DNA from: Cohnella candidum
GTDB taxonomy: Bacteria > Bacillota > Bacilli > Paenibacillales > Paenibacillaceae
DNA: 64,000 bases
Reading direction: 5' to 3'
Assembly (NCBI RefSeq): GCF_003713065.1
Contig: NZ_CP033433.1
Location: forward strand, 3,845,001 to 3,909,000
Numbering within the stretch: the stretch's first letter is position 1; every line of letters begins with the position of its first letter. The notes under the pieces were generated by a model. That model made no database searches, was not told where the DNA came from, and was given only the letters and a program-made list of their open reading frames with translations. This document shows positions 28,834 through 36,751 of the stretch, in pieces. The translations under genes and the position numbers were made by a program.

Positions 28834-29970
28834 TCAGCGGAACGAATCCGGCCTTTCGCCTTTGCCGAAATGATGGAGGATCGCCTGCACGATCCGCCTG
28901 GAGGCTTGTCCGTCCCCGTAAGGGTTGGCGGCTTTGCTCATGCGTTCGTACAGCGCGGGCTCCGTCAACAGAGCTTTGGCCCTGCCGTATACATGATCTT
29001 CATCGGTTCCGACCAGCTCGAGCGTGCCCGCCTCGATGCCTTCCGGACGCTCCGTCGTATCGCGGAGCACGAGAGTAGGAACGCCGAACGAAGGCGCTTC
29101 TTCCTGCAGCCCGCCGGAATCCGTCATGATCATGAACGTATGCGGATAGAAGTTATGGAATTCGAACACGTCGAGCGGCTCGATCAGCTTGACCCGCGGA
29201 TGGGAGCCCAGGATTTCGTTCGCCGGCTCCCGCACGGCCGGATTCGGGTGCACCGCGTACACGACGGCGACGTCCTCGAATTCGTCGGCAATGCGCTTGA
29301 CGGCGCGGAAAATGTTGCGGTGCGGCTCTCCGATCGCTTCGCGGCGGTGAGCCGTCATGAGGATCATCCGCTTGCCCTTCGCCCACTCCAAAACAGGGTG
29401 TTCGAAGCCCGGATCCACCGTGTACTGGAACACGTCAGTCGCCGTGTTGCCCGTGACGTAGATTTTGTCGGCGGGTTTATTTTCCTTCAGCAAGTTCGCC
29501 GCCGATTGCTGCGTCGGAGCGAAATGAACGTCGGACAAGACGCCGGCCAGCTGGCGGTTCATTTCTTCGGGATACGGGGACATTTTGTTCCAAGTGCGCA
29601 GGCCCGCTTCGACGTGCCCGACTTGGATCTGCTGAATGAAGGCCGCGTAGCTGCCCAGGAAACAAGTTTGGGTATCGCCATGGACGAGCACGATGTCCGG
29701 CTTGGATTCGGCGAGCACGGGCTCCAGCCCTTCCAATACGCGGATGGTCGTACCGGTCAACGTCTGGCGTTGCTGCATGACGTTCAGATCGTAGTCGGGA
29801 CGGATCTCGAAAAACTCCAGCACCTGGTCGAGCAGCTGCCGATGCTGAGCCGTTACGCATACGATGGAATCGATCTGTTCCGGAAACTTCTGAAGCTCGA
29901 GCACGAGCGGCGCCATCTTCACCGCTTCCGGCCTGGTGCCGAAAATCGTCATGACCTTGATCTTGCTCAC
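28834..29970 (-). CDS. mnaA: UDP-N-acetylglucosamine 2-epimerase (non-hydrolysing)
   Basis: Interconverts UDP-GlcNAc and UDP-ManNAc for wall teichoic acid linkage units or capsule sugars; cytoplasmic. Signatures are TIFGTRPEAVKMAPL, HGDTQTCFLGSYAA, TAHRREAIGEP and the C-terminal TDSGGLQEEAPSFG. The GTG at 29970 (MSKIKVMTIFG) has AAAGGAGAG nine bases upstream, better than a TTG ten codons earlier; this gives 378 residues. It lies 33 bp after upp, in the standard place just upstream of atp. Also called wecB. Confidence 0.94.
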   Translation of the reverse strand: MSKIKVMTIFGTRPEAVKMAPLVLELQKFPEQIDSIVCVTAQHRQLLDQVLEFFEIRPDYDLNVMQQRQTLTGTTIRVLEGLEPVLAESKPDIVLVHGDTQTCFLGSYAAFIQQIQVGHVEAGLRTWNKMSPYPEEMNRQLAGVLSDVHFAPTQQSAANLLKENKPADKIYVTGNTATDVFQYTVDPGFEHPVLEWAKGKRMILMTAHRREAIGEPHRNIFRAVKRIADEFEDVAVVYAVHPNPAVREPANEILGSHPRVKLIEPLDVFEFHNFYPHTFMIMTDSGGLQEEAPSFGVPTLVLRDTTERPEGIEAGTLELVGTDEDHVYGRAKALLTEPALYERMSKAANPYGDGQASRRIVQAILHHFGKGERPDSFR

Positions 29971-30003
29971 GTTGTCGGTCTCTCCTTTAACCTTGGGCAA
30001 TCC

Positions 30004-30633
30004 TTAGTTGGTGCCGTACAGGCGGTCTCCCGCGTCTCCGAGACCCGGCACGATGTAGCCTTGCTCGTTGAGCTTCTCGTCCAGCGCCGCCAGATAAATG
30101 TCCACGTCCGGGTGGCGTTCCTGCACGGCTTTGACGCCTTCGGGAGCGGCAATGAGGCACATCAGCTTCGTCGGGCGGCAGCCCCGCTTCTTCAGCATGT
30201 CGATAGCGGCGTTCGCCGAGCCGCCGGTAGCCAGCATCGGATCGATGATGATCAGCTCCCGCTCTTCGACGTCGGTCGGAAGGCTGATGTAATATTCGAC
30301 CGGCTGCAGCGTTTCGTGATCGCGGTACATGCCGATATGCCCCACCTTCGCGGAAGGCAGGATTTGCAGCACCCCGTCGACCATGCCGAGTCCCGCGCGC
30401 AAAATCGGAACGAGGCCCATCGTTCTGCCGGCAATGCGGCGCCCGACGGCCTCCGAAACCGGCGTATGTACGGTGATTTCTTCCAAAGGCATGTCCCGGG
30501 TCAGCTCATAAGCCATGAGCATCGCGACCTCATCGACCAATTCCCGGAACTGTTTCGTATTCGTTTCCTTGTCCCTTATAATCGTTACTTTATGCTGGAT
30601 CAGCGGATGATCGCAAATCACGAGTCGCCCCAT
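30004..30633 (-). CDS. upp: Uracil phosphoribosyltransferase
   Basis: Pyrimidine salvage: uracil + PRPP to UMP, 209 residues. Motifs are [11 protein letters not shown], the PRPP loop [15 protein letters not shown] and the uracil-binding [16 protein letters not shown] end. GGGAGG is six bases before the ATG. In Bacillus glyA lies directly upstream; here namA and an MFS gene come between. Confidence 0.97.
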   Translation of the reverse strand: MGRLVICDHPLIQHKVTIIRDKETNTKQFRELVDEVAMLMAYELTRDMPLEEITVHTPVSEAVGRRIAGRTMGLVPILRAGLGMVDGVLQILPSAKVGHIGMYRDHETLQPVEYYISLPTDVEERELIIIDPMLATGGSANAAIDMLKKRGCRPTKLMCLIAAPEGVKAVQERHPDVDIYLAALDEKLNEQGYIVPGLGDAGDRLYGTN

Positions 30634-30714
30634 GATTTTCCTCCCTTTCGAATGGAGGCCCGACGGGTAACGCTTGGATGCGGCGGTCGGCCTCGGCTAT
30701 GTGACTTGCCCTTC

Positions 30715-30723
30715 ATTATAACA
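30715..30723 (-). promoter_or_regulatory. Extended -10 promoter of upp-mnaA
   Basis: Reverse-strand TGTTATAAT (30723-30715) is a perfect extended -10. The best -35, TTGCGC, is 19 bp away. The leader is about 75 nt. Confidence 0.6.
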
Positions 30724-30803
30724 TTGTCTCCCGAAGCTTGCGCAACTCTCTTGCGGACATGCCCTGACGCCGGAAACGCATCCGATTTCCGCACGGGAAC
30801 CGC

Positions 30804-30841
30804 GATAGCGGGCTTTCGTTTTTGTTGCCGCTATCTTTTTT
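30804..30841 (+). terminator. Terminator-like hairpin with no upstream gene
   Basis: GATAGCGG (30804-30811) pairs with CCGCTATC (30828-30835), followed by six T. It points forward, but no forward gene precedes it; its T-run forms part of the namA -35 region. It may end a short untranslated RNA or be a relic. Confidence 0.5.
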
Positions 30842-30868
30842 GCAGTAGGAATGCCGAACCTGTAAAAT
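30840..30868 (+). promoter_or_regulatory. Sigma-A promoter of namA
   Basis: TTGCAG (30840-30845), 17-bp spacer, TAAAAT (30863-30868). The transcript would start near 30875, about 34 nt before the gene. Confidence 0.65.
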
Positions 30869-30908
30869 GATAAACATATCCTATTCCCTACCGTCAGGAG
30901 GCGTTCCC

Positions 30909-31934
30909 ATGAGCCATTTGGGCCAACCTTACAAACTGAAAAGCCTGGAGCTGAAAAACCGAATCGTCATGAGCCCCATGTGCCAATACTCCGTGGATGC
31001 GGAAGACGGCAAGCCGAACGATTGGCACTTCGTCCATTATGCCACGAGAGCGATCGGCGGCACCGGCCTCATCATCATCGAAATGACGGACGTCGAGCCG
31101 GACGGACGCATCAGCAACCGGGATCTCGGCATCTGGTCGGACGATCACATCCCCGCATTCCGCCGCGTCATCGACGAGATCCATAAATACGGCGCCAAAG
31201 CCGCCATTCAGATCGCCCATGCCGGCCGCAAGGCGCTCGACGCGGAAGTACCGGTCGGTCCGGGCGACGAGCCATTCGCCCCCGACGCCAAAAAGCCGCG
31301 GCCGCTGACGACCGAAGAGGTTTGGCAAATGGTCGGCAAATTCGCCGACGCCGCCCGCCGGGCGGTCGAAGCCGGCGTCGACACGATCGAGCTGCACGGG
31401 GCGCACGGCTATCTCATCCATCAGTTCCAATCCCCGGGCATCAACAAGCGGACGGACGAATTCGGCGCCTACTACGCCAAATTCGGCGTAGAGATCATTC
31501 GAGCCGTCAAAAAAGTATTACCCGCGGATATGCCGTTGATTATGCGGGTCTCGGCCATTGAGTATATGCAAGGCGGATACGGACTCGAGCATTCGTTGGA
31601 AATGTGCCGGGCGTACCGAGACGCAGGCGTCGACATGTTCGATATCTCCACCGGCGGCGAAGGCGGACCGGCGGGTCCGCGCAAACCGGGCAACTACCCC
31701 GGCTACCAGCTTCCGTACGCTCGGGCCGTGAAGGAGCAGCTTGGCGTGCCGGTCATGACCGTCGGCATGATGGAAGACCCAGCCTTGGCCGAACACGCGG
31801 TCGCCGGCGGAGACGCCGACCTCGTCGCGATCGCCCGGGGCCTGCTGCGCCAGCCGTATTGGGCGATCGACACCCTGCGCGCGCTGGACGGCAAAGCCGA
31901 CATCGTGAAGCAATACGAGCGCGGTTATAAGTGA
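30909..31934 (+). CDS. namA: NADPH dehydrogenase, Old Yellow Enzyme family (NamA/YqjM type)
   Basis: FMN-dependent ene-reductase of the cytoplasm, 341 residues, reducing activated C=C bonds of enones and nitro compounds with NADPH. The N-terminal MSPMCQYS has the redox-sensing cysteine and tyrosine typical of the YqjM subclass; IELHGAHGYLIHQFQSPGIN is the family signature. The ATG at 30909 is seven bases after AGGAGG; an in-frame upstream ATG lacks such a site. Forward strand, unlike all its neighbours. Confidence 0.95.
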   Translation: MSHLGQPYKLKSLELKNRIVMSPMCQYSVDAEDGKPNDWHFVHYATRAIGGTGLIIIEMTDVEPDGRISNRDLGIWSDDHIPAFRRVIDEIHKYGAKAAIQIAHAGRKALDAEVPVGPGDEPFAPDAKKPRPLTTEEVWQMVGKFADAARRAVEAGVDTIELHGAHGYLIHQFQSPGINKRTDEFGAYYAKFGVEIIRAVKKVLPADMPLIMRVSAIEYMQGGYGLEHSLEMCRAYRDAGVDMFDISTGGEGGPAGPRKPGNYPGYQLPYARAVKEQLGVPVMTVGMMEDPALAEHAVAGGDADLVAIARGLLRQPYWAIDTLRALDGKADIVKQYERGYK

Positions 31935-31940
31935 ATAAAG

Positions 31941-31988
31941 AAAAAGATGGCGAGGCAAGAGGGTTCTCCTCTGCTTCGCCATCTTTTT
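31941..31988. terminator. Bidirectional terminator after namA
   Basis: AAAAAGATGGCGA (31941-31953) pairs with TCGCCATCTTTTT (31976-31988), with inner pairing GGCAAGAGG/CCTCTGC. It lies 7 bp after the namA stop. Confidence 0.9.
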
Positions 31989-31995
31989 CTCTACT

Positions 31996-32180
31996 TTAAC
32001 GGAACTCAGCGACCTTATTCCGGTTATTTGAGCCCATTTGATAGACTAACGGAACTCTACGCCGCTATTCAGCCATTATGAGGTTAATTCTTCGTGAAAT
32101 ACGGACTATAACGTCACTGAGTTCCGTTAGATTTTCAAAATGACCTTTGTCCGACGAATAACGCTTTTCAGTTCCGTAAG
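31996..32180. repeat. Array A: four degenerate 50-bp repeat units (two forward, two inverted)
   Basis: Forward units begin at 31996 and 32046. Inverted units read on the reverse strand from 32130 and 32180. All start with (C/T)T(A/T)ACGGAACT followed by a core ending near TTATTC, about 25 bp, then about 25 bp of variable sequence; the period is exactly 50 bp in each orientation. Two forward and two reverse units face each other, and the two middle units overlap. The array fills the gap between the 3' ends of namA and the MFS gene. Confidence 0.8.
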
Positions 32181-32186
32181 CTCTCG

Positions 32187-33341
32187 CTAATTCGAGGGAG
32201 ACGCAGAGGCGAAGCCCTTCCACTTTCTCACTGCGATCAAGAGAATCGTTGCGCACAGACTCATCCCGAACAGCAGCAAGTAGAGCGTCGACCCGCCCCA
32301 AATCTCCAGCACCGCTCCCCCTGAAGCATTTCCGATGATCCCGCCCAACCCATAGGTCAAAGCCGCGAAAGCCGCTTGCGACGTCGCTTTCGATTTTTCG
32401 TCGGACAAGTCGTTGACGACCTCTACCGCAACGCCCGCGAACAGAGCGTAGGAGACGCCGTCCAGCAGTTGGAGCGCCATCGTCAGCGCCATGTTGTCGA
32501 ACGCGAAGAGGCAAAAACATTTTAGCGCATAACAGCCGGCTGCGAACGCCAGAATGGGAAACCGGCCGAAACGGCCCACCAAGCGAGCGGACAACCCGAA
32601 CATGGGCACCTCGATCAGCGCCGCAACGGAATAAGCCGTGCCGACGAAGCCGAGGTCGAACCCTTTTTCCCGGAAGTACAGCGGCAAGAAGGAGGAGTTC
32701 ACCGCCATCGAGGTCATCAGCAAGAAACCCATGAAAACGAACAGCAGGAACGGCCGGTTACTCGCCGCGGTACCCGCTTGCTCGATCAGGGACGGCCTTT
32801 TGCCCGAAGAACGCGGCACCGCCGGAAGCCTCAGCATCGATACGAGGATCGGAATGCTCATGGCGAAAAAGATCAGGAAACTGACCGGATAGCCGGTTTC
32901 CTTGTAAATAAACCCGGTGATGAACGATCCGATGGCGTAACTGAGCGCCCCCCACAGCCGAACGCTGCTGAACGAGAAGCCTTCTCGGCTTCCGATCTGG
33001 ACCGCCGCGGAATCGGTCAAGGGCATCGCAGATGACGAAAACCAGGAAAACAAGATGGCCAGCGCCAAACAAACGGCATACCCGCCCGAAAAGTAAAATC
33101 CGAGCCCGATCACCGGCATGACGACCACGCACACTCGAAGGAGGGTCAGCGGGTTGCGGAGCCGGTCGTTGATCATGCCCATGACCAGCGGTGAAACCAC
33201 TCCCGAGACGGCCCACGCCGACAGAAGCAGTCCGGTCGCCGTGCCGCTGAATCCTTTGGACTCGAAGTAGAGGCTGAGAAAAGGAGAGTACATCGACATG
33301 CCTAAGTAATAAAAGAAATAGAATACGGATAAATTCTTCAA
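32187..33341 (-). CDS. MFS transporter
   Basis: Major facilitator of 384 residues with about twelve membrane helices, of the group with MFS_1_like/LacY-type proteins. The first helices read FYFFYYLGMSMYSPFLSLYF, and the loop 2-3 motif is GMINDRLRNP. Substrate unknown; a sugar, nucleoside or drug is possible. Start is TTG 33341 with GAGGA nine bases upstream; no ATG precedes the first helix. An extended -10 TGTTACAAT lies at 33382-33374. Convergent with namA. Confidence 0.85.
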   Translation of the reverse strand: MKNLSVFYFFYYLGMSMYSPFLSLYFESKGFSGTATGLLLSAWAVSGVVSPLVMGMINDRLRNPLTLLRVCVVVMPVIGLGFYFSGGYAVCLALAILFSWFSSSAMPLTDSAAVQIGSREGFSFSSVRLWGALSYAIGSFITGFIYKETGYPVSFLIFFAMSIPILVSMLRLPAVPRSSGKRPSLIEQAGTAASNRPFLLFVFMGFLLMTSMAVNSSFLPLYFREKGFDLGFVGTAYSVAALIEVPMFGLSARLVGRFGRFPILAFAAGCYALKCFCLFAFDNMALTMALQLLDGVSYALFAGVAVEVVNDLSDEKSKATSQAAFAALTYGLGGIIGNASGGAVLEIWGGSTLYLLLFGMSLCATILLIAVRKWKGFASASPSN

Positions 33342-33373
33342 CCTGCAGGATCCTCTCTGGATAGCATGCGGTC

Positions 33374-33382
33374 ATTGTAACA
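33374..33382 (-). promoter_or_regulatory. Extended -10 promoter of the MFS gene
   Basis: Reverse-strand TGTTACAAT; no clear -35. It lies 33 bp before the TTG start and after the glyA terminator. Confidence 0.45.
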
Positions 33383-33411
33383 CAGGACAGCGCCGCTTCG
33401 GCGCCTGGAAA

Positions 33412-33451
33412 GAAAAACATCCCGCTCCGCCGCGAAGCGGGAGCGGGATGT
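33412..33451 (-). terminator. Terminator of the rpiB-ywlG-glyA operon
   Basis: Reverse-strand ACATCCCGCTCC (33451-33440) pairs with GGAGCGGGATGT (33428-33417) and is followed by a T-run. It begins 15 bp after the glyA stop. Confidence 0.85.
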
Positions 33452-33465
33452 CCGAATGGCTGGGA

Positions 33466-34713
33466 TTAATATTGCAGGCCCGGGTACAGCGGATATTGCG
33501 CCGTCAGGTCGCGAACGAGATCGCGGGCTTGCCGGAGCGTCGCTTCGTCCTTCGGGTTTTTCAGCGTCATGGCGATGACCTTGGCGATCGTCTTCATCGC
33601 TTCGGCGCCCATGGCGCGGGAAGTGACGGCCGGCGTGCCGATCCGGATGCCGCTCGTCACGAACGGGCTCGTCGGGTCGAACGGGATCGCGTTCTTGTTG
33701 ACCGTGATGGCGACGGAGTCGAGGACATGCTCGGCGTCTTTTCCCGTGATGTTCAGGTTGCGGGTGTCGATCAGCATCAGGTGGTTGTCCGTACCGCCGG
33801 ATACCAGGTTCAGGCCTTCCGCCAGCAAGGCTTCGGACAGCACCTTCGCATTGGAGACGATGTTGCGTGCGTAGTCTTTAAACGACGGCTGCAGAGCCTC
33901 GCCGAGGGCGACCGCCTTGGCGGCGATGATGTGCATCAACGGTCCGCCTTGGGAGCCCGGGAATACGGCTTTGTCGATCGCCGCCGCCCACGGCTGGCGG
34001 CACAAGATCAGGCCGCCGCGGGGACCGCGGAGCGTTTTGTGCGTCGTCGTCGTGACGAAGTGCGCGTGCGGAACCGGGCTCGGATGCTCGCCGGCCGCCA
34101 CGAGGCCCGCGATATGCGCCATGTCGACGAACAGGAGAGCGCCGACGTCGTTGGCGATTTGGGCCATTTTTTCGAAATCGATGATGCGCGGGTACGCGCT
34201 CGCGCCGGCGACGATCATGCGCGGGCGATGTTTGAAGGCCGCTTTGCGGACTTCGTCGTAATCGATCGTGAACGTATCTTCGCTGACGCCATAAGCGACG
34301 AAGTTATAGAACAGGCCGGACGCGTTGACCGGGCTGCCGTGCGTGAGGTGGCCGCCGTGCGCCAGGTTCATCCCGAGCACGGTGTCGCCGGTTTTGAGCG
34401 CGGCCAGGTAGACGGCCATGTTCGCTTGCGCGCCGGAGTGGGGCTGCACGTTCGCATGCTCGGCGCCGAACAGCTCTTTCGCGCGGTTGCGCGCGATGTC
34501 CTCGGCGATGTCGACGTATTCGCAGCCGCCGTAGTAACGTTTGCCGGGATAGCCTTCGGCGTATTTATTCGTGAGCACCGTGCCCATCGCTTGCAGGACG
34601 GCGGGGCTGACGATGTTCTCGGAAGCGATCAGCTCGATGTTGTCGCGCTGGCGGCCGAGCTCCAGGTTTAACGCTTTGACGATTTCGGGGTCTTGCTGGC
34701 GCAATTGATCCAT
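33466..34713 (-). CDS. glyA: Serine hydroxymethyltransferase
   Basis: PLP enzyme converting serine + THF to glycine + 5,10-methylene-THF, the main one-carbon source; 415 residues. Signatures are the N-terminal [31 protein letters not shown], and the PLP lysine in [20 protein letters not shown] lies ten bases before the ATG. It is the last gene behind the ZTP riboswitch, and 81 bp from ywlG. Confidence 0.98.
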   Translation of the reverse strand: MDQLRQQDPEIVKALNLELGRQRDNIELIASENIVSPAVLQAMGTVLTNKYAEGYPGKRYYGGCEYVDIAEDIARNRAKELFGAEHANVQPHSGAQANMAVYLAALKTGDTVLGMNLAHGGHLTHGSPVNASGLFYNFVAYGVSEDTFTIDYDEVRKAAFKHRPRMIVAGASAYPRIIDFEKMAQIANDVGALLFVDMAHIAGLVAAGEHPSPVPHAHFVTTTTHKTLRGPRGGLILCRQPWAAAIDKAVFPGSQGGPLMHIIAAKAVALGEALQPSFKDYARNIVSNAKVLSEALLAEGLNLVSGGTDNHLMLIDTRNLNITGKDAEHVLDSVAITVNKNAIPFDPTSPFVTSGIRIGTPAVTSRAMGAEAMKTIAKVIAMTLKNPKDEATLRQARDLVRDLTAQYPLYPGLQY

Positions 34714-34794
34714 GACGGGAAAACCTCCAATATTCGAATGGGATAGGGACGAAAATGAAAATTTATCGGTAGATGTTCGGTCGATCCGTACGAT

Positions 34795-35382
34795 TTAATC
34801 GCAAGTTCCGCTCGAGGACGTCTCGGTTGGCAGTTCATATACCGCCCTCGCTCCGCCGATCAGCTTCGGACGGCTGTAGGCGGCCGTCACGCGGGCTTCG
34901 CCGATCCACCGGACGGAAGGCCGAAACGGTACGGCGACGACACGCAGGTGCATGCCGATCAGCGTTTCGCCGATGTCGAGGCCCGCATGGACCTGCACTT
35001 GTTCGACGAGGCAAGGGTCTTTCATCCGGCGGTAGGCATACGAGGCCATGGAGCCTCCGGCCTTCGGAACGGGCACCGCCGACACGATCGTCCAGCCCAT
35101 CGCTTCAGCCAGTTGGCGTTCCATGACCAGAGCGCGATTCAGGTGCTCGCAGCATTGCCACACCGCGGCGAAGCCGATCTTGGCACGGGCCCGCTCTACG
35201 CCTTCGTGGATCTCGGCGGCCACCGTCTCCGCTCCGGACGTGCCGATGCGGCGTCCTTGCACTTCGCTGGTGCTGGTCCCGATGACGACCAGCTTGCCGG
35301 AGCCGATGCCGCCGGCTTCCGCCAGCTCGGTTAACGCTTGCTCGACCAGATCGGCGATCGGCGCTTGTTCCTTCGTCGTCAT
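34795..35382 (-). CDS. ywlG: YwlG/UPF0340 family protein
   Basis: Conserved protein of unknown function (TIGR01440), 195 residues, almost always between rpiB and glyA in Firmicutes. Motifs seen are VVIGTSTSEVQGRRIGTSG, FAAVWQCCEHLNRALVMER, and CLVEQVQVHAGLDIGETLIG with a VAVPFRP segment. ATG 35382 has GGAGGTGA exactly six bases upstream; the ATG six codons earlier, which overlaps rpiB, lacks that spacing. Family membership is firm but the activity is unknown. Confidence 0.92.
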   Translation of the reverse strand: MTTKEQAPIADLVEQALTELAEAGGIGSGKLVVIGTSTSEVQGRRIGTSGAETVAAEIHEGVERARAKIGFAAVWQCCEHLNRALVMERQLAEAMGWTIVSAVPVPKAGGSMASYAYRRMKDPCLVEQVQVHAGLDIGETLIGMHLRVVAVPFRPSVRWIGEARVTAAYSRPKLIGGARAVYELPTETSSSGTCD

Positions 35383-35399
35383 GCCGGTCACCTCCGACA

Positions 35400-35858
35400 T
35401 CAAGGATGCAAAGCCTGTTTGTCTTCGAGCCCCATCACTTTGCGGATCCGGTTCAGATGGCGTTCGCCTTGGGAAAACGGCGTGTCCAGCCAAACTTTGA
35501 CGATCTCCTCGGCAAGGCCCGGACCGACGACTCGTTCGCCCATGGCGAGCACGTTGGTGTCGTTATGCTCGCGGGTCGCTTTGGCGGAGAACAAGTCGTG
35601 CACGAGCGCGCAGCGGATGCCCGGCGTTTTGTTGGCCGCGATCGACATTCCGATCCCCGTGCCGCAAATCAGGATCCCCCGCTCCGCTTCGCCGTTCACG
35701 ACCATGTCGCAAACGGGAATCGCGTAATCCGGATAATCGACGGAATCCGCGCAGTCGCAGCCGACGTCGAGCACTTCGTGGCCCAGCTGCTTCAGCATCG
35801 GAACGATGACGTCTTTCAGACGGTAACCGGCGTGATCGGCACCAATCGCTATTTTCAT
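35400..35858 (-). CDS. rpiB: Ribose-5-phosphate isomerase B
   Basis: Interconverts ribose-5-P and ribulose-5-P; 152 residues. Signatures are IAIGADHAGYRLK, the catalytic Cys region ILICGTGIGMSIAANK and VHDLFSAKATREHNDTNVL. GGGAGGT lies seven bases before the ATG. First gene after the riboswitch, supplying ribose phosphate for purines, which fits with ZTP control. Confidence 0.95.
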   Translation of the reverse strand: MKIAIGADHAGYRLKDVIVPMLKQLGHEVLDVGCDCADSVDYPDYAIPVCDMVVNGEAERGILICGTGIGMSIAANKTPGIRCALVHDLFSAKATREHNDTNVLAMGERVVGPGLAEEIVKVWLDTPFSQGERHLNRIRKVMGLEDKQALHP

Positions 35859-35902
35859 GGATGACTACCTCCCAAGGATAAACGGCTCGTATTCACAAGG
35901 GT

Positions 35903-35908
35903 ATTATA
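35903..35908 (-). promoter_or_regulatory. Possible internal promoter of rpiB
   Basis: A perfect TATAAT lies 45 bp before rpiB, downstream of the riboswitch terminator. The -35 is poor (TTGGCC at 15 bp). If active, it would bypass the riboswitch. Confidence 0.4.
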
Positions 35909-35977
35909 CCTGAATTGTCCGCCGGCCAACAGTTGAGGGCATTCCTCCTTCGACACGCAAATTTTGCCGAAAAAGAC

Positions 35978-36014
35978 AAAAAAGAGCGAGCGCGTCGTCA
36001 AACGCACTGCTCTT
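35978..36014 (-). terminator. Terminator hairpin of the ZTP riboswitch
   Basis: Reverse-strand AAGAGCAGTGCG just after the aptamer pairs with CGCGCTCGCTCTT and ends in T6 (35983-35978). It is the likely expression platform: binding of ZTP would favour read-through. Confidence 0.8.
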
Positions 36015-36090
36015 CGCCCAGGCGACCGGCCGTCATTCCGATGCTCCCCCGTGGTTCCACCCACTTCGCGTCGCCAGTCACATCGGAACG
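36015..36090 (-). ncRNA. ZTP (pfl) riboswitch aptamer
   Basis: The reverse strand shows the conserved parts in order: TGTGACTGGCG, a GTGGGTGGAACCAC hairpin followed by GGGGGAGC, then CATCGG, which pairs with the upstream CCGATG, and finally the 3' CGCCTGGGCG. These match the pfl/ZTP consensus. ZTP riboswitches control purine and one-carbon genes and typically lie ahead of glyA. Here it precedes rpiB-ywlG-glyA. Confidence 0.9.
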
Positions 36091-36094
36091 TTAA

Positions 36095-36100
36095 ATTGTA
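36095..36100 (-). promoter_or_regulatory. Promoter -10 of the ZTP leader
   Basis: TACAAT on the reverse strand, five bases before the aptamer, so transcription starts at the aptamer's 5' end (near 36088). The -35 is weak. Confidence 0.55.
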
Positions 36101-36130
36101 CCCTCATCATAACGGGTCCGAAGGTAAAAA

Positions 36131-36727
36131 TCAATCCGGTTTCCGGTGTTCCGCGTCCTCCAACTTGTCCAGCAGGCGCAGCACGGCATTTTCGATCTCG
36201 TCCGCGCTTTTCTCATAGAAGCTGAGCGGTCCCCCGAAAGGATCGGCGATGTCGAAATCCGGCAGCCGGCGTTCCAGCTCCTCGAGACGGCGGCGCTCCT
36301 CTTCGCTGAGATTCTGGCCGAGCGCGCGGCGAATCTGCCATTCGGAGTACAGGCGCTCCGCCTCTTCGAGGTCGGCGGCCAACGCTCCGTCCCGAAGCGC
36401 GAACTCCTTCAGCGTGTAGGTTTTATCCGCGGCGTCCGGGTGGCGCCGTACGATCGCCTGCTTATGAGACGACGTCATCGTGAGAATGAGATCCGCCCAA
36501 GCGATTTGATCCGCGGACAAGGCCCGGGACGGACCGGGGACCGGCAGCTTGCGGCGGCGAAGCGTCTCGGCGGCGTTGGGGGAAACGGGATATCCATCCA
36601 CGGCTCCCAGGCCGGCCGAACGGACTTCGACCGCCTTCCCGGCGCGGCCCGCCAAATCTCTCAGCATCGCTTCCGCCATCGGACTCCGGCAGGTGTTGCC
36701 CGTGCATACGAACAGAATGGTGCGCAT
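36131..36727 (-). CDS. ywlE: Low-molecular-weight phosphatase, YwlE protein-arginine-phosphatase type
   Basis: 198 residues. The P-loop is FVCTGNTCRSPMAE: cysteine nucleophile C8 and T12, the threonine that gives YwlE preference for phosphoarginine. It would counter the McsB kinase. The general-acid region is DIADPFGGPLSFY. It is about 45 residues longer than YwlE of Bacillus; the extra part is a charged helical insert between about 115 and 160 (LEEAERLYSEWQIRRALGQN then a Glu/Arg-rich run). ATG 36727 follows a GGAGGG site. Placed in the usual ywlE location. Confidence 0.9.
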   Translation of the reverse strand: MRTILFVCTGNTCRSPMAEAMLRDLAGRAGKAVEVRSAGLGAVDGYPVSPNAAETLRRRKLPVPGPSRALSADQIAWADLILTMTSSHKQAIVRRHPDAADKTYTLKEFALRDGALAADLEEAERLYSEWQIRRALGQNLSEEERRRLEELERRLPDFDIADPFGGPLSFYEKSADEIENAVLRLLDKLEDAEHRKPD

Positions 36728-36751
36728 ATTTCCCCCTCCCTCTTACCGTAT

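Noticed and set aside
28687-30870. 727-codon forward open frame
   Set aside because: It is antisense to mnaA and upp, which have clear motifs; its composition (Arg/His/Gln-rich) is typical of a high-GC shadow frame.
31996-32180. CRISPR array
   Set aside because: Four degenerate units in two orientations with no exact repeat, no leader and no cas genes.
35900-35960. 12-codon ORF after AAGGAGG upstream of rpiB
   Set aside because: The ribosome site lies only one base from the ATG, too close for translation; likely chance.
35978-36090. T-box leader ahead of rpiB
   Set aside because: The GGTGG-like part with GAACCAC looked T-box-like at first, but there is no specifier loop or T-box core, and all pfl/ZTP elements are present in order.
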